Notes: a model not told the origin generated them from the letters alone. Shown: positions 28,374-38,458, counted from the stretch's first letter. The stretch: 64,000 nt of DNA from an uncultured Bacilli bacterium (GCA_934183255.1 CAKPSD010000001.1:806001-870000), one strand, 5' to 3'. Made by a program: numbers and translations.

Positions 28374-29546
28374 ATGGAATACACATTAAATGAAAAAAAA
28401 GCCATTATTGATAAAGTTTTAAGTGAAAACGGTTTAACTTTAAATGATTTATCTGGATTATTTTTAAAGCAAATGACATCATCTTCTGAAATAAAACACG
28501 AAAAAACTTCAAGTGGTATTTCATATGATAGAGTGTCTTCTTTTTTCACCCCTACTATGGAAGAAATAGACATAGAAAACATTGCGGGGTTAGAATATAA
28601 ATCTGGTAGTTTTTATAATTGCTTATTAAACATTTATAGACCTGAATCAATTTTTGATAACTTAGGAAAATTTGATAAAGAAAAATTTCAAAGATCATTA
28701 AACATCACTAATTTTAAACTTATTGAAAAAGATGGAAAATATTATGTTCATGGTGATGGAAATCATAGAGTCTTATTAATGTTATTTCAATACTATACAG
28801 GTCTAGCAAGATTAAAAAGACTCAATGCCCCTCCTTGGATGATACACAAATACATTAATAGTTTTAAAATAACAGCTCCTGTAATTCATTTAAATCATAA
28901 AGAAAGTTTGCTAAAATTTTTAGATGAGTATAATCTAGAAACATTTGATGGATTTGAACAAGATTTCATAAATAGTTTTTTAGAAAAAAAGAGCTATCGT
29001 TCTATATCTTACGATAAGGATAGTAACACTTATTCAATTTGCTATAAAGGGTTTAAAAGAAATGATCTTACTCCTAATGAAACGTTAGAAACATTAGCAA
29101 GTATTGAAGAAATAAAATGTAAAAACAACATTTTTTACAATGATGATAGCTTTATTTTATTTAATAAACATTTTGGCCTTATGGATATTCCTGAAGATCA
29201 TGTTATGCGTTGTGATGAAATTATTTCAAATTTAAAATTGCCAAATGCTAAATTTCCATATTTTATCGACGGTTCATATGATGGTGAAAAATTTGATTTA
29301 TGTATCGGCAATTCTTTTTACACTGATAAAATATCTAACATTAGAGAAATAAATCGTTTTATCGAAGATAATCTTGATGTTTTAAAAGCCGATAGTGTAG
29401 AGGATATCTATGAACCCGCTAATAGTATATATGAAAAAAAATATCAAAACTTACCACTTGAAGAGATTATAAAAATTGTTAATATTTATAAAAAATTAGA
29501 AGATTTGATTCTTGTCAATGAAGTAAAAAAGAACACAAAAAAATAG
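28374..29546 (+). CDS. ParB-like fold protein of unknown function
   Basis: I do not recognise a named family for this 390-residue cytoplasmic protein. The segment KYYVHGDGNHRVLLML (residues 122-137) matches the ParB/Sulfiredoxin-type motif (GxxRxxA-like, here GDGNHR), which binds or hydrolyses nucleotides. The rest is charged, with a second beta-rich region (residues 240-340) and a C-terminal helix. It is not a chromosomal ParB: there is no helix-turn-helix or parA neighbour. It is transcribed divergently from the giant surface gene from its own strong promoter and runs head-on to replication. A role in regulating or processing something linked to its neighbour is only a guess. Confidence 0.6.
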   Translation: MEYTLNEKKAIIDKVLSENGLTLNDLSGLFLKQMTSSSEIKHEKTSSGISYDRVSSFFTPTMEEIDIENIAGLEYKSGSFYNCLLNIYRPESIFDNLGKFDKEKFQRSLNITNFKLIEKDGKYYVHGDGNHRVLLMLFQYYTGLARLKRLNAPPWMIHKYINSFKITAPVIHLNHKESLLKFLDEYNLETFDGFEQDFINSFLEKKSYRSISYDKDSNTYSICYKGFKRNDLTPNETLETLASIEEIKCKNNIFYNDDSFILFNKHFGLMDIPEDHVMRCDEIISNLKLPNAKFPYFIDGSYDGEKFDLCIGNSFYTDKISNIREINRFIEDNLDVLKADSVEDIYEPANSIYEKKYQNLPLEEIIKIVNIYKKLEDLILVNEVKKNTKK

Positions 29547-29565
29547 CAAATTATTTGCTATTTTT
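29541..29565. terminator. bidirectional terminator between the ParB-like gene and folD
   Basis: AAATAGCAA and TTGCTATTT pair around a 5-base loop, with A and T runs on both sides. The last codons and stop of folD lie inside the hairpin. Confidence 0.75.
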
Positions 29566-30405
29566 ATTTACTCTTTTTTCAAATGAAGTTACTGTTTGAC
29601 TCATTAAAGAAACTATTGTCATAGGTCCTACTCCTCCAGGAACTGGTGTGTAAGCACTTGCAATATTTTCTATTTCATCTTGATCTACATCGCCAATATT
29701 TCCAGGGTTGTATCCAGCATCTATTACAACACATCCTGGTTTTAACCATTCTTTTTTTACAAATTTTGGTTTACCAACACACGCTACAACTATATCCGAT
29801 TTTTTTACTAATTCTTCTAAATTTTTAGTTCTACTATGAGCTATTGTAACTGTTGCATTTTTATTTAAAAGCATCATTGCCATAGGCTTACCAAGTATAG
29901 CACTTCTTCCTATAACAATTGCCTCTTTTCCTTCTATTTCTATATTATAATTTTCTAGTATTTTCATGATTCCATAAGGTGTAGCACTTACATAAGCTTC
30001 TTCTCCCATAGACATTGCTCCAAAGCCAGCACTAGTAACTCCATCTACATCTTTACTAGGTAAAATGGAATTGAAACATTTTCTTTCATCGATATGTCTT
30101 GGAACTGGATGTTGAAGCAATATTCCATCTATATTTTCATTGTTATTTAAATCTTTGATAACCCCAAGTAATTCATCTGTAGTAGTATTGTAATCTAACT
30201 CTATTTTTAGAGATTCAATACCTATTCTTGCACATGCATTTCCTTTCATTCTTACATATGTTTGACTTGCTGAATCTTCTCCTACAATTATAGTTGCTAA
30301 AGTAGCAGTTTTCCCCGATATTTCCTTTAGTTTTGCTACTTTTTCTTTAAGTTCTTCTTCTAGTCTTTTTGATAATTCTTTACCATTTAAAACAACAGCT
30401 TTCAC
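29551..30405 (-). CDS. folD: methylenetetrahydrofolate dehydrogenase / cyclohydrolase
   Basis: The 284-residue bifunctional enzyme interconverts 5,10-methylene- and 10-formyl-tetrahydrofolate. The catalytic Lys lies in TYVRMKGNAC, the substrate-binding Gln in GILLQHPVP and the Asp in KDVDGVTS. The NADP site is VIGRSAILGKPMA and the C-terminal signature PVPGGVGPMT is intact. The first base pairs of folD overlap the end of dusB by 4 bases, so the two are co-transcribed. Its product supports purine and formyl-Met-tRNA synthesis. Confidence 0.95.
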   Translation of the reverse strand: MKAVVLNGKELSKRLEEELKEKVAKLKEISGKTATLATIIVGEDSASQTYVRMKGNACARIGIESLKIELDYNTTTDELLGVIKDLNNNENIDGILLQHPVPRHIDERKCFNSILPSKDVDGVTSAGFGAMSMGEEAYVSATPYGIMKILENYNIEIEGKEAIVIGRSAILGKPMAMMLLNKNATVTIAHSRTKNLEELVKKSDIVVACVGKPKFVKKEWLKPGCVVIDAGYNPGNIGDVDQDEIENIASAYTPVPGGVGPMTIVSLMSQTVTSFEKRVNKNSK

Positions 30406-31376
30406 TCTAATCCCCCCAATTCTTTTTTATAATTATATATTAAATCTTCAAAGTCTTTATATGTTTCGACATGATTAATTTTATTTTTTAAATTAGTTGA
30501 ATTAGGAAGACCCTTTACATAATAACAAGCATGTGTTCTCATCTCTTTTATAGCTATTTTTTCATCCATTATATTACATAATTCTTTAGCGTGCCTTAAA
30601 CACAAATCTAATCTTTCATTATTAGATGGATTTTCTAAAATTTCTCCTTTTTCTAAATAGTGATTTATTTGCTTAAAAAGAAATGGATTTCCTAGCGCTC
30701 CTCTTCCTATCATTATAGCATCACAACCTGTTTCTTTTAGCATTCTAACAGCATCATCAATGCACTTAATGTCACCATTTCCTATTACAGGAATTTTAAC
30801 GCTATCTTTTACCATTTTTATGTATTCTATTCTTGCATTTCCAGTGTAAAACTCGCTTCTTGTTCTAGCATGTACACAAATAGCGCTAACTCCTGCACCT
30901 TCTAACATTTTTGCCATTTCTACTACATTTATATGCTCTTCATCAAACCCTAATCTAATCTTTGCAGTTACAGGTTTTTTACTAGCTTTTACTATAGCTT
31001 CTATTTTGTCTTTTGTATCTTCAATATCTTTAAGCCAAAAACTACCTGCTTGAGACTTTAAAACTTTAGGAACAGGGCATCCCATATTAATATCTAAAAT
31101 ATCCGCTTTTGTGTTATTTATTATCTCTACCGCTTTAACTAAATATTCTTTTTCTCCACCAAATAATTGAAGTGCTACTGGATGCTCATTATCATCTATT
31201 TCTATCATTTTATATGTGTTTTCACTATTATAGCATAACGCCTTATCACTAATCATTTCTGTATATACTAAGCTAGCACCATATTCTTTTGCTATTTTCC
31301 TATATACAATATTAGTAATACCCGCCATAGGAGCACACACTACTTTTCCTTTAATTTCTACATTTCCTATTTTCAA
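30402..31376 (-). CDS. dusB: tRNA-dihydrouridine synthase
   Basis: The 324-residue FMN enzyme reduces uridines in the D-loop of tRNA. Landmarks are VCAPMAGITN, TEMISDKAL, DINMGCPVPKV with the catalytic Cys, CVHARTRSEFYTG and IGRGALGNPFLF. I chose the TTG start at 31376 (MKIGNVEIKG) because GGTGG lies 5 bases upstream and the family usually begins this way; a TTG at 31388 would place the ribosome site inside the gene. It overlaps folD by 4 bases and follows the clpC-like gene. The Bacillus dus paralogues are not all of one type, so the exact target uridine is not certain. Confidence 0.9.
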   Translation of the reverse strand: MKIGNVEIKGKVVCAPMAGITNIVYRKIAKEYGASLVYTEMISDKALCYNSENTYKMIEIDDNEHPVALQLFGGEKEYLVKAVEIINNTKADILDINMGCPVPKVLKSQAGSFWLKDIEDTKDKIEAIVKASKKPVTAKIRLGFDEEHINVVEMAKMLEGAGVSAICVHARTRSEFYTGNARIEYIKMVKDSVKIPVIGNGDIKCIDDAVRMLKETGCDAIMIGRGALGNPFLFKQINHYLEKGEILENPSNNERLDLCLRHAKELCNIMDEKIAIKEMRTHACYYVKGLPNSTNLKNKINHVETYKDFEDLIYNYKKELGGLE

Positions 31377-31406
31377 AATAACCACCAAAGTTATTTTATC
31401 ATTTAT

Positions 31407-33473
31407 TTAGTAAACTTCTATTCTTTTTTCTAGTAGTTTTACAATATTTTTTCTGAGTTCTCTTTTTATATATCTAGCACCATATTTATTTAGTTCTTCT
31501 TTATTTATTACATCTTTAATAAAGCTTTCTTCATTTATTTCAAAATTAAATTTGTTTTGATACTCTTTTAAATAATTATCTGTTATAGTTTTAACACTAT
31601 TTTCATCTAACTTATTAAAATATATTATCTCATCAATTCTACTTATAAATTCATAAGAAAAATGTTTGTTTATTTCTTTATATACTTCTTCATTTTCTTT
31701 ATTACTAGGTAAAAAGCCAAACTCTTTACTAGTATTACTTCCTATGTTAGATGTCATTATAATTATAGAATTTGTAAAGTCTATTTTTCTTTTTCTTGTA
31801 TCGTAAAAATATCCTTCATCAAATATATTTAAAAAAACATTAATTACATCTTTATGAGCTTTTTCTATTTCATCTAAAATAATTACACTATGAGGGTGAG
31901 TACGAAGTTTATCTACTAATAAAGTTTGATTTTCATATCCTACATATCCAGGTGGAGTTCCTATTAACTTTGATAATGAATGCGGTTCTTTAAACTCTGC
32001 CATATCTATTTTTATATAGGCATCGCTACTACCAAAATAATATTTAGCTATTTGTTTTGCTAACTCTGTTTTTCCAACTCCACTAGGGCCTACGAAAAAG
32101 TATATGCCAAGTGGTTTATTATCTTCTATTAAACCTTTTTCTATATAAGATATGTTACTAATAACTTTATCAATCGCTTCTTTTTGCCCTATAATTTTCT
32201 CATTTAATTCATTAATTAATTTTTCTTTTTTAAAAGCAGTATTTATTTCAACATTAAATAAATTTTCGATAGTTTGTATTACTGTTTCTTCATCTAAACT
32301 AGTTAAATTCTTCTTTTTTGCATTTACTAAACTGCAATCTAAAATATCAATTGCTTTATCAGGAAAATAACGATCTGTTATATATTTTTTAGATAAATAT
32401 ACTATTCTTTTACACATATTATCACTTATATCAACACCATGAAAATCTTCATATCCTTTTTTTATTCCTTTTAGTATTTCATAACATTTAATTTCATTAG
32501 GTTCATCTAACTTTATAAGTTGAAATCTTCTTTCAATTGCTTTTTCTTTTTCTATTATTTTAATGTATTCATCATAAGTAGTCGCGCCAATACAATGGAT
32601 ATCTCCTCTTGCTAAATATGGTTTTAGTATGTTAGAAGCATCAATTGCGCCTTCTGCTCCACCTGCTCCTATAATATTATGTATTTCATCTATAAAAATA
32701 ATTGCATTATGATCTTCTTTTATTTTTTTAACTATCTTTTTTAATTTTTCTTCAAATTCCCCTCTATATTTAGTACCTGCTACAATTGAGGGAATATCTA
32801 GTTCATAAACCACCTTATTTTTTAACTCACATGTTATATCTCCAGTCACTATTTTATAAGCTAAATACTCTACTAAAGCACTTTTTCCAACACCTGGTTC
32901 TCCTACTATTAAAACATTCGGTTTTTGCTTTCTAAGTAGTGTATTTATAATTAAATCTAATTCTTTTTCTCTTTCATAAACTAATACTGGTTCTTTTAAC
33001 ATTTTTTTATTTAAATTAGTTAATTCTTCTACATTATCAAGAGGACTTATCTTATTAACTTTTAAATTTTCTAATAGCAAATTAAAATCAACGTTATATT
33101 TTTCTAGTAATTCTCTTGCTAAAGAATCTTCTTCTTTTATCATAAATGTTGCTAAAACTTCAACACTAACTTTTTCTTCATTTAATTTTTTTGATGCATT
33201 AATAGAGTTTTCTAATATTTCTTTAAAAGAAGGGGTATATTCCATATAAAAAGGCAAGGAATCTTTCTTTTCAAATAATGATAATAATTCTTTTTTTATT
33301 AATTCATAAGTAATATTTTGATTTTCTAAAAGTTTTTTAACTTTGGTGTCTTTAACTTTTAAAAAAGATAATAGCAAATGCTCACTACCTACACTAGTAT
33401 GTCCAAAATCAAATGCTATAGATTCCGCTACTGCAATAATCTTTTGAGCCTTATCACAAAAACTTTTAATCAT
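31407..33473 (-). CDS. clpC: ClpC-like AAA+ unfoldase lacking the M-domain
   Basis: A 688-residue two-ring ATPase. The Clp N-domain is at residues 1-140 ([11 protein letters not shown]). D1 has Walker [10 protein letters not shown] (191-199) and Walker [11 protein letters not shown]2 has Walker [10 protein letters not shown] (462-470) and Walker [12 protein letters not shown]. Between [13 protein letters not shown] (about 367) and IIGQKEA (about 427) there is only a short linker, where ClpC carries a coiled-coil M-domain of about 60-80 residues. The D2 loop KEFGFLPS resembles the ClpP-binding tripeptide. ClpC is normally about 815 residues. AGGAGG precedes the ATG. It may feed a ClpP not in this window; ClpA-like organisation is an alternative description. 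Confidence 0.85.
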   Translation of the reverse strand: MIKSFCDKAQKIIAVAESIAFDFGHTSVGSEHLLLSFLKVKDTKVKKLLENQNITYELIKKELLSLFEKKDSLPFYMEYTPSFKEILENSINASKKLNEEKVSVEVLATFMIKEEDSLARELLEKYNVDFNLLLENLKVNKISPLDNVEELTNLNKKMLKEPVLVYEREKELDLIINTLLRKQKPNVLIVGEPGVGKSALVEYLAYKIVTGDITCELKNKVVYELDIPSIVAGTKYRGEFEEKLKKIVKKIKEDHNAIIFIDEIHNIIGAGGAEGAIDASNILKPYLARGDIHCIGATTYDEYIKIIEKEKAIERRFQLIKLDEPNEIKCYEILKGIKKGYEDFHGVDISDNMCKRIVYLSKKYITDRYFPDKAIDILDCSLVNAKKKNLTSLDEETVIQTIENLFNVEINTAFKKEKLINELNEKIIGQKEAIDKVISNISYIEKGLIEDNKPLGIYFFVGPSGVGKTELAKQIAKYYFGSSDAYIKIDMAEFKEPHSLSKLIGTPPGYVGYENQTLLVDKLRTHPHSVIILDEIEKAHKDVINVFLNIFDEGYFYDTRKRKIDFTNSIIIMTSNIGSNTSKEFGFLPSNKENEEVYKEINKHFSYEFISRIDEIIYFNKLDENSVKTITDNYLKEYQNKFNFEINEESFIKDVINKEELNKYGARYIKRELRKNIVKLLEKRIEVY

Positions 33474-33548
33474 ACAATTCCTCCTATATAAAATTTATGA
33501 TTAATACACATTTAATTATGAACCAACTTTTAGCATTTAAACATTTTA

Positions 33549-34283
33549 TTAATAAAGTTTTCTAGCTACTCCTCTAGTATCAATTCCACCAAGCCCTACT
33601 CCCTTAGACACTGTTTTTTTTAATGTAGCTTCAACATCTATATAACTTCCAACATGAGATTTTGCTACATTTATTGCTATATAGACTGGATCTAAAACAT
33701 TTATATTTTGTCTAGTTGGAGAAGATGCAAAATTAGCTCCACTTTCTATTAATGCTTCATAATAAGATTGACAAGCACCAGCAAAAATAACTAAAGCATC
33801 TTTATCTGCTTGATAAATACGAGCTTTTTTAACTGCTTGAATAAAATATTTACTATTTTCAAAATGTTCTTTTTTATTTGAATCAACTTTATAATTATCA
33901 TGTCCTGTTATTATTAAAATATCAGGTTTATGTTTAATTAATAAATTTGTTACTTGTTCAGGCATATCTTTTTCTTTCATATAATATCCTTGCGCAGGTA
34001 TATCATATTTTTTATATATTTCTAAGCATTTTTTTAAATAGTTTTCATCCCCATCTAAATGAAGAACACAACCATTTATAAGCTTAGAATTGCGTGAAAA
34101 CTCTAACTCTATTTGTTCTTGAGTTTCTTCTTTATCATATATTTTTAAGTCACTTAAAGGAGCATCTGCACTTAATCTAACGCACACACCTTGTAAAATT
34201 GCAACATTATTACTTATATCTATTATTTTAAATACAACATCATGATTATATTTATATCTTGTAACTAAAGCACCTATTTTCAT
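33549..34283 (-). CDS. yabG: sporulation-specific protease YabG
   Basis: The 244-residue protein fits peptidase family U57 (YabG), made late in sporulation in B. subtilis to process spore coat proteins. Conserved segments are the N-terminal KIGALVTRYKYNHD-type beta-barrel, the central PDILIITGHDNY and VIFAGACQSYYEAL, and FASSPTRQNINVLDPVYIA. The C-terminus ends GVGLGGIDTRGVARKLY, as expected. It is somewhat shorter than the Bacillus protein (about 290 residues). Its location a short way from ksgA, rnmV and tatD repeats the B. subtilis order. No spore coat genes are seen nearby. Confidence 0.88.
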   Translation of the reverse strand: MKIGALVTRYKYNHDVVFKIIDISNNVAILQGVCVRLSADAPLSDLKIYDKEETQEQIELEFSRNSKLINGCVLHLDGDENYLKKCLEIYKKYDIPAQGYYMKEKDMPEQVTNLLIKHKPDILIITGHDNYKVDSNKKEHFENSKYFIQAVKKARIYQADKDALVIFAGACQSYYEALIESGANFASSPTRQNINVLDPVYIAINVAKSHVGSYIDVEATLKKTVSKGVGLGGIDTRGVARKLY

Positions 34284-34334
34284 AACTTCACCTCATATTA
34301 ATGTATGTTGTTATTTAAAAATAGGTACTATGTT

Positions 34335-35006
34335 TTACTTTAAAAATGCAGGAATTTTATACTCATCTTTAATTACTTGATTATATAAATTCATGCTTTC
34401 TATATGCATTAAAACTAACTTTTCTTTATTTAAAGTTTTTATTAAATTGTAATCCATATGAACAGAAGAAGTGCCTACTTCACTATATATTTTTACAAAA
34501 TTTTTATCATTTATTTTTTCTTTTAAATATTCAAAATCATTAGAATCACTTGTGTATAAAGTTTTCTTATTATCTTTATTAAAAATAATACTATAACATT
34601 CTAGTAATGGTGTATGTGTTGTCTTTTTTAATTCTACTTTAAAAGAAAATGGCAAATCTAAATTAGCAAATTCATAAATTGATGTACTTACTCCAGTTAA
34701 ATTTAATAGTTTTATTACTTCACTAGTAAATGTTTTACTATTATTTATAATTTTTACTTTTATCTTAAAATAAGCATCACAATATTGAATAAAGGTAGGT
34801 AATCCTCCAACATGATCCCCATGTAAATGAGTAAGTAGAACATATACTTCTTTATTTTTATTTACTAAATTGTACTTAACTATTTTTTCAAAACTATCTA
34901 ACCCCAAATCAATAAATAATATTTTATTATTTTCTTCTATATAAGCACAATTGCAACCTAGTTCACTATTAAAGGCTCCTCCAATTCCAATAAAATTTAA
35001 ATTCAT
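34335..35006 (-). CDS. metallo-beta-lactamase fold hydrolase
   Basis: The 223-residue protein has the metal motif THLHGDHVGG (HxHxDH) near residue 60 and an upstream GIGGAFNSELGCNCAYI strand as in ribonuclease Z-like enzymes. An acidic metal ligand is probably in TLYTSDSNDF near residue 150, and a final His in LMHIES near residue 195. It is shorter than RNase Z and lacks the clear exosite, so the substrate is unknown. It is inserted between yabG and ksgA and starts 1 base after the ksgA stop, so it shares that transcript. Confidence 0.75.
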   Translation of the reverse strand: MNLNFIGIGGAFNSELGCNCAYIEENNKILFIDLGLDSFEKIVKYNLVNKNKEVYVLLTHLHGDHVGGLPTFIQYCDAYFKIKVKIINNSKTFTSEVIKLLNLTGVSTSIYEFANLDLPFSFKVELKKTTHTPLLECYSIIFNKDNKKTLYTSDSNDFEYLKEKINDKNFVKIYSEVGTSSVHMDYNLIKTLNKEKLVLMHIESMNLYNQVIKDEYKIPAFLK

Positions 35007-35007
35007 A

Positions 35008-35835
35008 TTATTTCACCCTTTCAACTATTTCTAATAGCTCTTTTATAGTTAATTCTTCTATTCTAATTGTTTCTTTTATTTTTAACTCATTTAATGTTTT
35101 TAATATTTTTTCTTTATCAAAAGGGATGGTGTTTATCAAAGTTTTTCTTCTGTTTTTTAAACATTCTTTTATTATTTCTAAGAAATAATAATCTAGTTTA
35201 TAAATATCTTTATTTATATTAAATTCTAGGACAATAGAATCTACTTTTGGCCTTGGCTCAAAATCATTTTTACTTACATACATTACAGTATTTACATTAC
35301 AATAATTATCTATTAATACTTTTAAAAAACTTTCTATTTTATCTTCTTTTTTTAATAATTTTTTTCCAACTTCTTTTTGCATCATTACTATCATTTTAGT
35401 AATTAAAGGATGTTTTAAAGATATTATTTTTTCTAAAATATCGGAAGTTATATAATAAGGTAAATTAGAAACAATAATTACTTCTTTGTATTCTTTATAG
35501 TTACTAATTAATTCATTTAAATCAACTTTCATAAAATCTTCATTTATTATTTTTAAATTAGAATAATTTTTAAAGTTTTCGTTTAGAACTTCAACCATTT
35601 TTTTATCTATTTCAATTGCTATTACCTGCTTTGATAGTTCTAATAATTTTTGAGTTAAAGCTCCAAGTCCTGGACCTATTTCTATGACAAGGGTATCTTC
35701 TTTTATATTACATTTATTAGCGATAGTTTCTATAGTTTTAGGGTTGATTAAAAAGTTTTGCCCATATCCTTTTTTAGCAATTAAATTATATTCTTTTAAA
35801 ATTCTAAATGTTTCTTTTTTAGTTGCTATTATCAC
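35008..35835 (-). CDS. rsmA: 16S rRNA dimethyladenosine transferase
   Basis: The 275-residue KsgA dimethylates A1518 and A1519 in 16S rRNA. The SAM site is IEIGPGLGALTQ near residue 50, the adenine-binding motif is NLPYYITSDILE near residue 120, and the N-terminal KKGYGQNFLI segment is typical. It overlaps rnmV by 4 bases, so it is coupled to that gene. Absence of this enzyme gives kasugamycin resistance in other bacteria. Confidence 0.95.
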   Translation of the reverse strand: MIIATKKETFRILKEYNLIAKKGYGQNFLINPKTIETIANKCNIKEDTLVIEIGPGLGALTQKLLELSKQVIAIEIDKKMVEVLNENFKNYSNLKIINEDFMKVDLNELISNYKEYKEVIIVSNLPYYITSDILEKIISLKHPLITKMIVMMQKEVGKKLLKKEDKIESFLKVLIDNYCNVNTVMYVSKNDFEPRPKVDSIVLEFNINKDIYKLDYYFLEIIKECLKNRRKTLINTIPFDKEKILKTLNELKIKETIRIEELTIKELLEIVERVK

Positions 35836-36359
35836 TCTATCACTTCCTTTATTTTTTTTATAGTAAGTCCAAACATGTTTACTCTTTTTAAAAATGTTTT
35901 AGCGTTACACCATCCTAAATGATAGTAATCACACACTTTTTCTCTTTTACTTTTTGAATCATTTTTTCCAAGTAATCCTAATTCATATAAATCACTTTCA
36001 CTAACTAATTTTTGATTATTTTTCTTATAGGTAACTACATTTTTTAAAGCTTCTAAAATATCTTCTTTTTTCGTTTCCGCAATTCCTACTTTTTTTCCTT
36101 TTATAGCCTTACTTTTTTCTACATAAGCATGTTTACAATCACCTATATAATTAGTTATTATATTTCTAATTCTAAGACCTGGGTAATCTGGATCTGTTAA
36201 AATAATAACACCTTGTTTTTCATTTGCTTCTTTTATAAAATCTAGTGTATTTTTTGATATTTCACTACCATTAGTTATTACTATATCAGCATCTAAAAAA
36301 CTTTTTAAAAAGATTAAATCAGTTTTTCCCTCTACTACTATTAACTCTTTTACTTTCAT
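35832..36359 (-). CDS. rnmV: ribonuclease M5 (5S rRNA maturation)
   Basis: The 175-residue Toprim enzyme processes 5S rRNA precursors with ribosomal protein L18. The Toprim motif is VVEGKTDLIFL near the N-terminus and ILTDPDYPGLRIR (DxD) near residue 55. The C-terminal part (SDLYELGLLGKNDSK, then VCDYYHLGWCNAKTF) is the RNase M5-specific domain. The stop overlaps ksgA. Order tatD-rnmV-ksgA is as in B. subtilis. Confidence 0.93.
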   Translation of the reverse strand: MKVKELIVVEGKTDLIFLKSFLDADIVITNGSEISKNTLDFIKEANEKQGVIILTDPDYPGLRIRNIITNYIGDCKHAYVEKSKAIKGKKVGIAETKKEDILEALKNVVTYKKNNQKLVSESDLYELGLLGKNDSKSKREKVCDYYHLGWCNAKTFLKRVNMFGLTIKKIKEVIE

Positions 36360-36361
36360 TT

Positions 36362-37123
36362 TTATACCTCAAAAAAATCACAAGCATTATTGTATACTAT
36401 TTGTGACATTTCTTCTTCATTTATATTTTTTAGTCTAGACATTTCTTCTACTACTAAATGAATATATTTTGGTTCATTTCTTTTTCCTCTATAGGGATGG
36501 GGAGTTAAATATGGAGCATCTGTTTCTGTTAATAAATACTTAGAATCTATTTCTTTTACTACTTCTTTATTTTGTTTAGCGTTTAAGAAGGTTAAAGCCC
36601 CTCCAAAGGCTAACATGAATCCTAATTTAATAAATTCTTTTGCTAACTCTAGTGAATAACTGTAACAATGCATTATTCCTTTTTTATAATACTTTTTATT
36701 TTCTTTTAATACGTTAAAAGTATCTTCTGCTGAATCACGAGAATGAATAATAATAGGTAAATTATATTTGCTAGACCATTTTATTTGCTTTATAAAAACT
36801 TCTTTTTGTTCTTCTTTATTATCTTTATCCCAATGATAATCTAAACCTATTTCTCCAATTGCTACTACTTTTTTATTAGTTAAAAGACTTTCTATTTTAT
36901 TTAAATCATCTTTATTCATCTTTTTTATTTCACTTGGATGCATTCCAACTGCTGCATATATAAATTCATATTTTTCTGCTATTTGTATAGCTTTTAGTGA
37001 CGTTTCTAAACCATAGCCAATTACTACCATTTTATTTACACCATTTTCTAGTGCATTATTAACTATTTCATCTACATCTCCATATTGTTCGCTATTTAAG
37101 TGTACATGCGTGTCAAAATACAT
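36362..37123 (-). CDS. tatD: TatD family deoxyribonuclease
   Basis: The 253-residue TIM-barrel metalloenzyme has the motif FDTHVHLNSEQY at the start, then GLDYHWDKDN, IIHSRDSAEDT, MHCYSYS and TETDAPYLTP. These provide the two-metal site. TatD enzymes act as DNA 3' exonucleases and in quality control; the exact role varies. It starts just 6 bases after mnmE and ends 2 bases before rnmV, inside one long transcript. Confidence 0.92.
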   Translation of the reverse strand: MYFDTHVHLNSEQYGDVDEIVNNALENGVNKMVVIGYGLETSLKAIQIAEKYEFIYAAVGMHPSEIKKMNKDDLNKIESLLTNKKVVAIGEIGLDYHWDKDNKEEQKEVFIKQIKWSSKYNLPIIIHSRDSAEDTFNVLKENKKYYKKGIMHCYSYSLELAKEFIKLGFMLAFGGALTFLNAKQNKEVVKEIDSKYLLTETDAPYLTPHPYRGKRNEPKYIHLVVEEMSRLKNINEEEMSQIVYNNACDFFEV

Positions 37124-37129
37124 AACTTC

Positions 37130-38458
37130 CTACTTTCCTAAGCAAAATCTAGCAAATATTTCTTCACTTAAATTTATTTTGCTACGATTACCTAAAATAT
37201 CTTCAATATTATTTAAAGCACTAACTAAATCGATAGATACTAAATCAATTGGAGTATCACTTTCTAACTCTTTTAAGCCATTTTCTATATTAGTTAAACT
37301 TGCCTCCAATAATCCAATTTGTCTAGAATTAGTTAATAAAGGTTTATTGTCATAATTATAGTTATATCCCACTACTCTTTTTATTTCTTTTTTTAAATCT
37401 TCTATATCATTATTTTTAGCGCTTATTTTTATTCCTTCTAGATTTGTTTTTTTATTTAGTTCTTTTTTATTTATTACTCTTATTACTTTTTTATTTTTTG
37501 TTAATTCTATTAGTTTTTTATCTTCATCATCTATTTCACTTGATGCATCTAATAGTAAAAGAATAAGATCTGCTTCATTTATCATTTTTAATGATTTTTC
37601 AATGCCTATCTTTTCTACATTGTCATCACTTTCTCTAATACCTGCTGTGTCTAATAAATTTAATTTTAATCCATCTAAATTCACTTGTCCTTCTACTACA
37701 TCTCTAGTAGTACCAGCAATGTTAGTAACAATAGCTTTATCTTCTTGCAATAAAGCGTTTAATAAACTAGATTTACCTACATTTGGTTTTCCAACTATTG
37801 CAACTTTTATTCCATCTTTTATAATTCTACCTATATTAGCATCTTTAATAATATCTTTTATATCTTTTCTTAACTCTATTAATTTTAAAGTTGCTACTTC
37901 TTTAGTTACAACTTCTGCATCATCATATTCAGGATAATCTATATTTACTTCTATATTAGAAATTATTTTTAATAATTTTTCTTTTACATCCATTATCATT
38001 TTAGAAGTGTTTCCTTTTAGTGATAAAACTGCTAGTTTACTTTCTTCTTCACTTGTTGCTCTAATCATATCATTAATTGCTTCTGCTTGTATTAAATCTA
38101 TTTTGCTATTTAAATATGCTCTTTTAGAGAATTCTCCTCTACTAGCCATTCTTGCTCCATTTTTAATACATGTTTTAATTATTTTATTAACAATAAACAT
38201 TCCACCATGGCAATTTATTTCAAAAGAATTTTCTCCTGTAAAAGAATGAGGTGCAACAAAAGTAGTAATTATTACTTCATCTATTATTTCATTATTATCT
38301 ACTAAATTACCGAAATATGCTTTATGTCCTTCTGGTTTTATTTTCTTACTAAATATCTTATTTAATAAGTCAAAGCTATTCTCTCCACTTACTCTTATTA
38401 ACGCTATTGCAGATTCCATTGGTGCTGTTGCTAAAGCTACTATTACATCATTCATCAT
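37130..38458 (-). CDS. mnmE: tRNA modification GTPase MnmE
   Basis: The 442-residue GTPase works with MnmG on the wobble uridine of tRNAs. An N-terminal folate-binding domain (VALATAPMESAIALIRVSG) precedes a helical domain. The G domain follows, with GKPNVGKSSLLNAL, DTAGIRESDD and an NKKE-type NKxD motif. The C-terminal FARFCLGK carries the essential cysteine. MnmG is not in this window. The ATG at 38458 has GAGG 7 bases upstream; a second ATG directly follows. Confidence 0.95.
   Translation of the reverse strand: MMNDVIVALATAPMESAIALIRVSGENSFDLLNKIFSKKIKPEGHKAYFGNLVDNNEIIDEVIITTFVAPHSFTGENSFEINCHGGMFIVNKIIKTCIKNGARMASRGEFSKRAYLNSKIDLIQAEAINDMIRATSEEESKLAVLSLKGNTSKMIMDVKEKLLKIISNIEVNIDYPEYDDAEVVTKEVATLKLIELRKDIKDIIKDANIGRIIKDGIKVAIVGKPNVGKSSLLNALLQEDKAIVTNIAGTTRDVVEGQVNLDGLKLNLLDTAGIRESDDNVEKIGIEKSLKMINEADLILLLLDASSEIDDEDKKLIELTKNKKVIRVINKKELNKKTNLEGIKISAKNNDIEDLKKEIKRVVGYNYNYDNKPLLTNSRQIGLLEASLTNIENGLKELESDTPIDLVSIDLVSALNNIEDILGNRSKINLSEEIFARFCLGK

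Noticed and set aside
28374..29546. Chromosome partitioning protein ParB
   Set aside because: The protein has a ParB-like nucleotide motif but no helix-turn-helix, no parA partner and no parS-like site.
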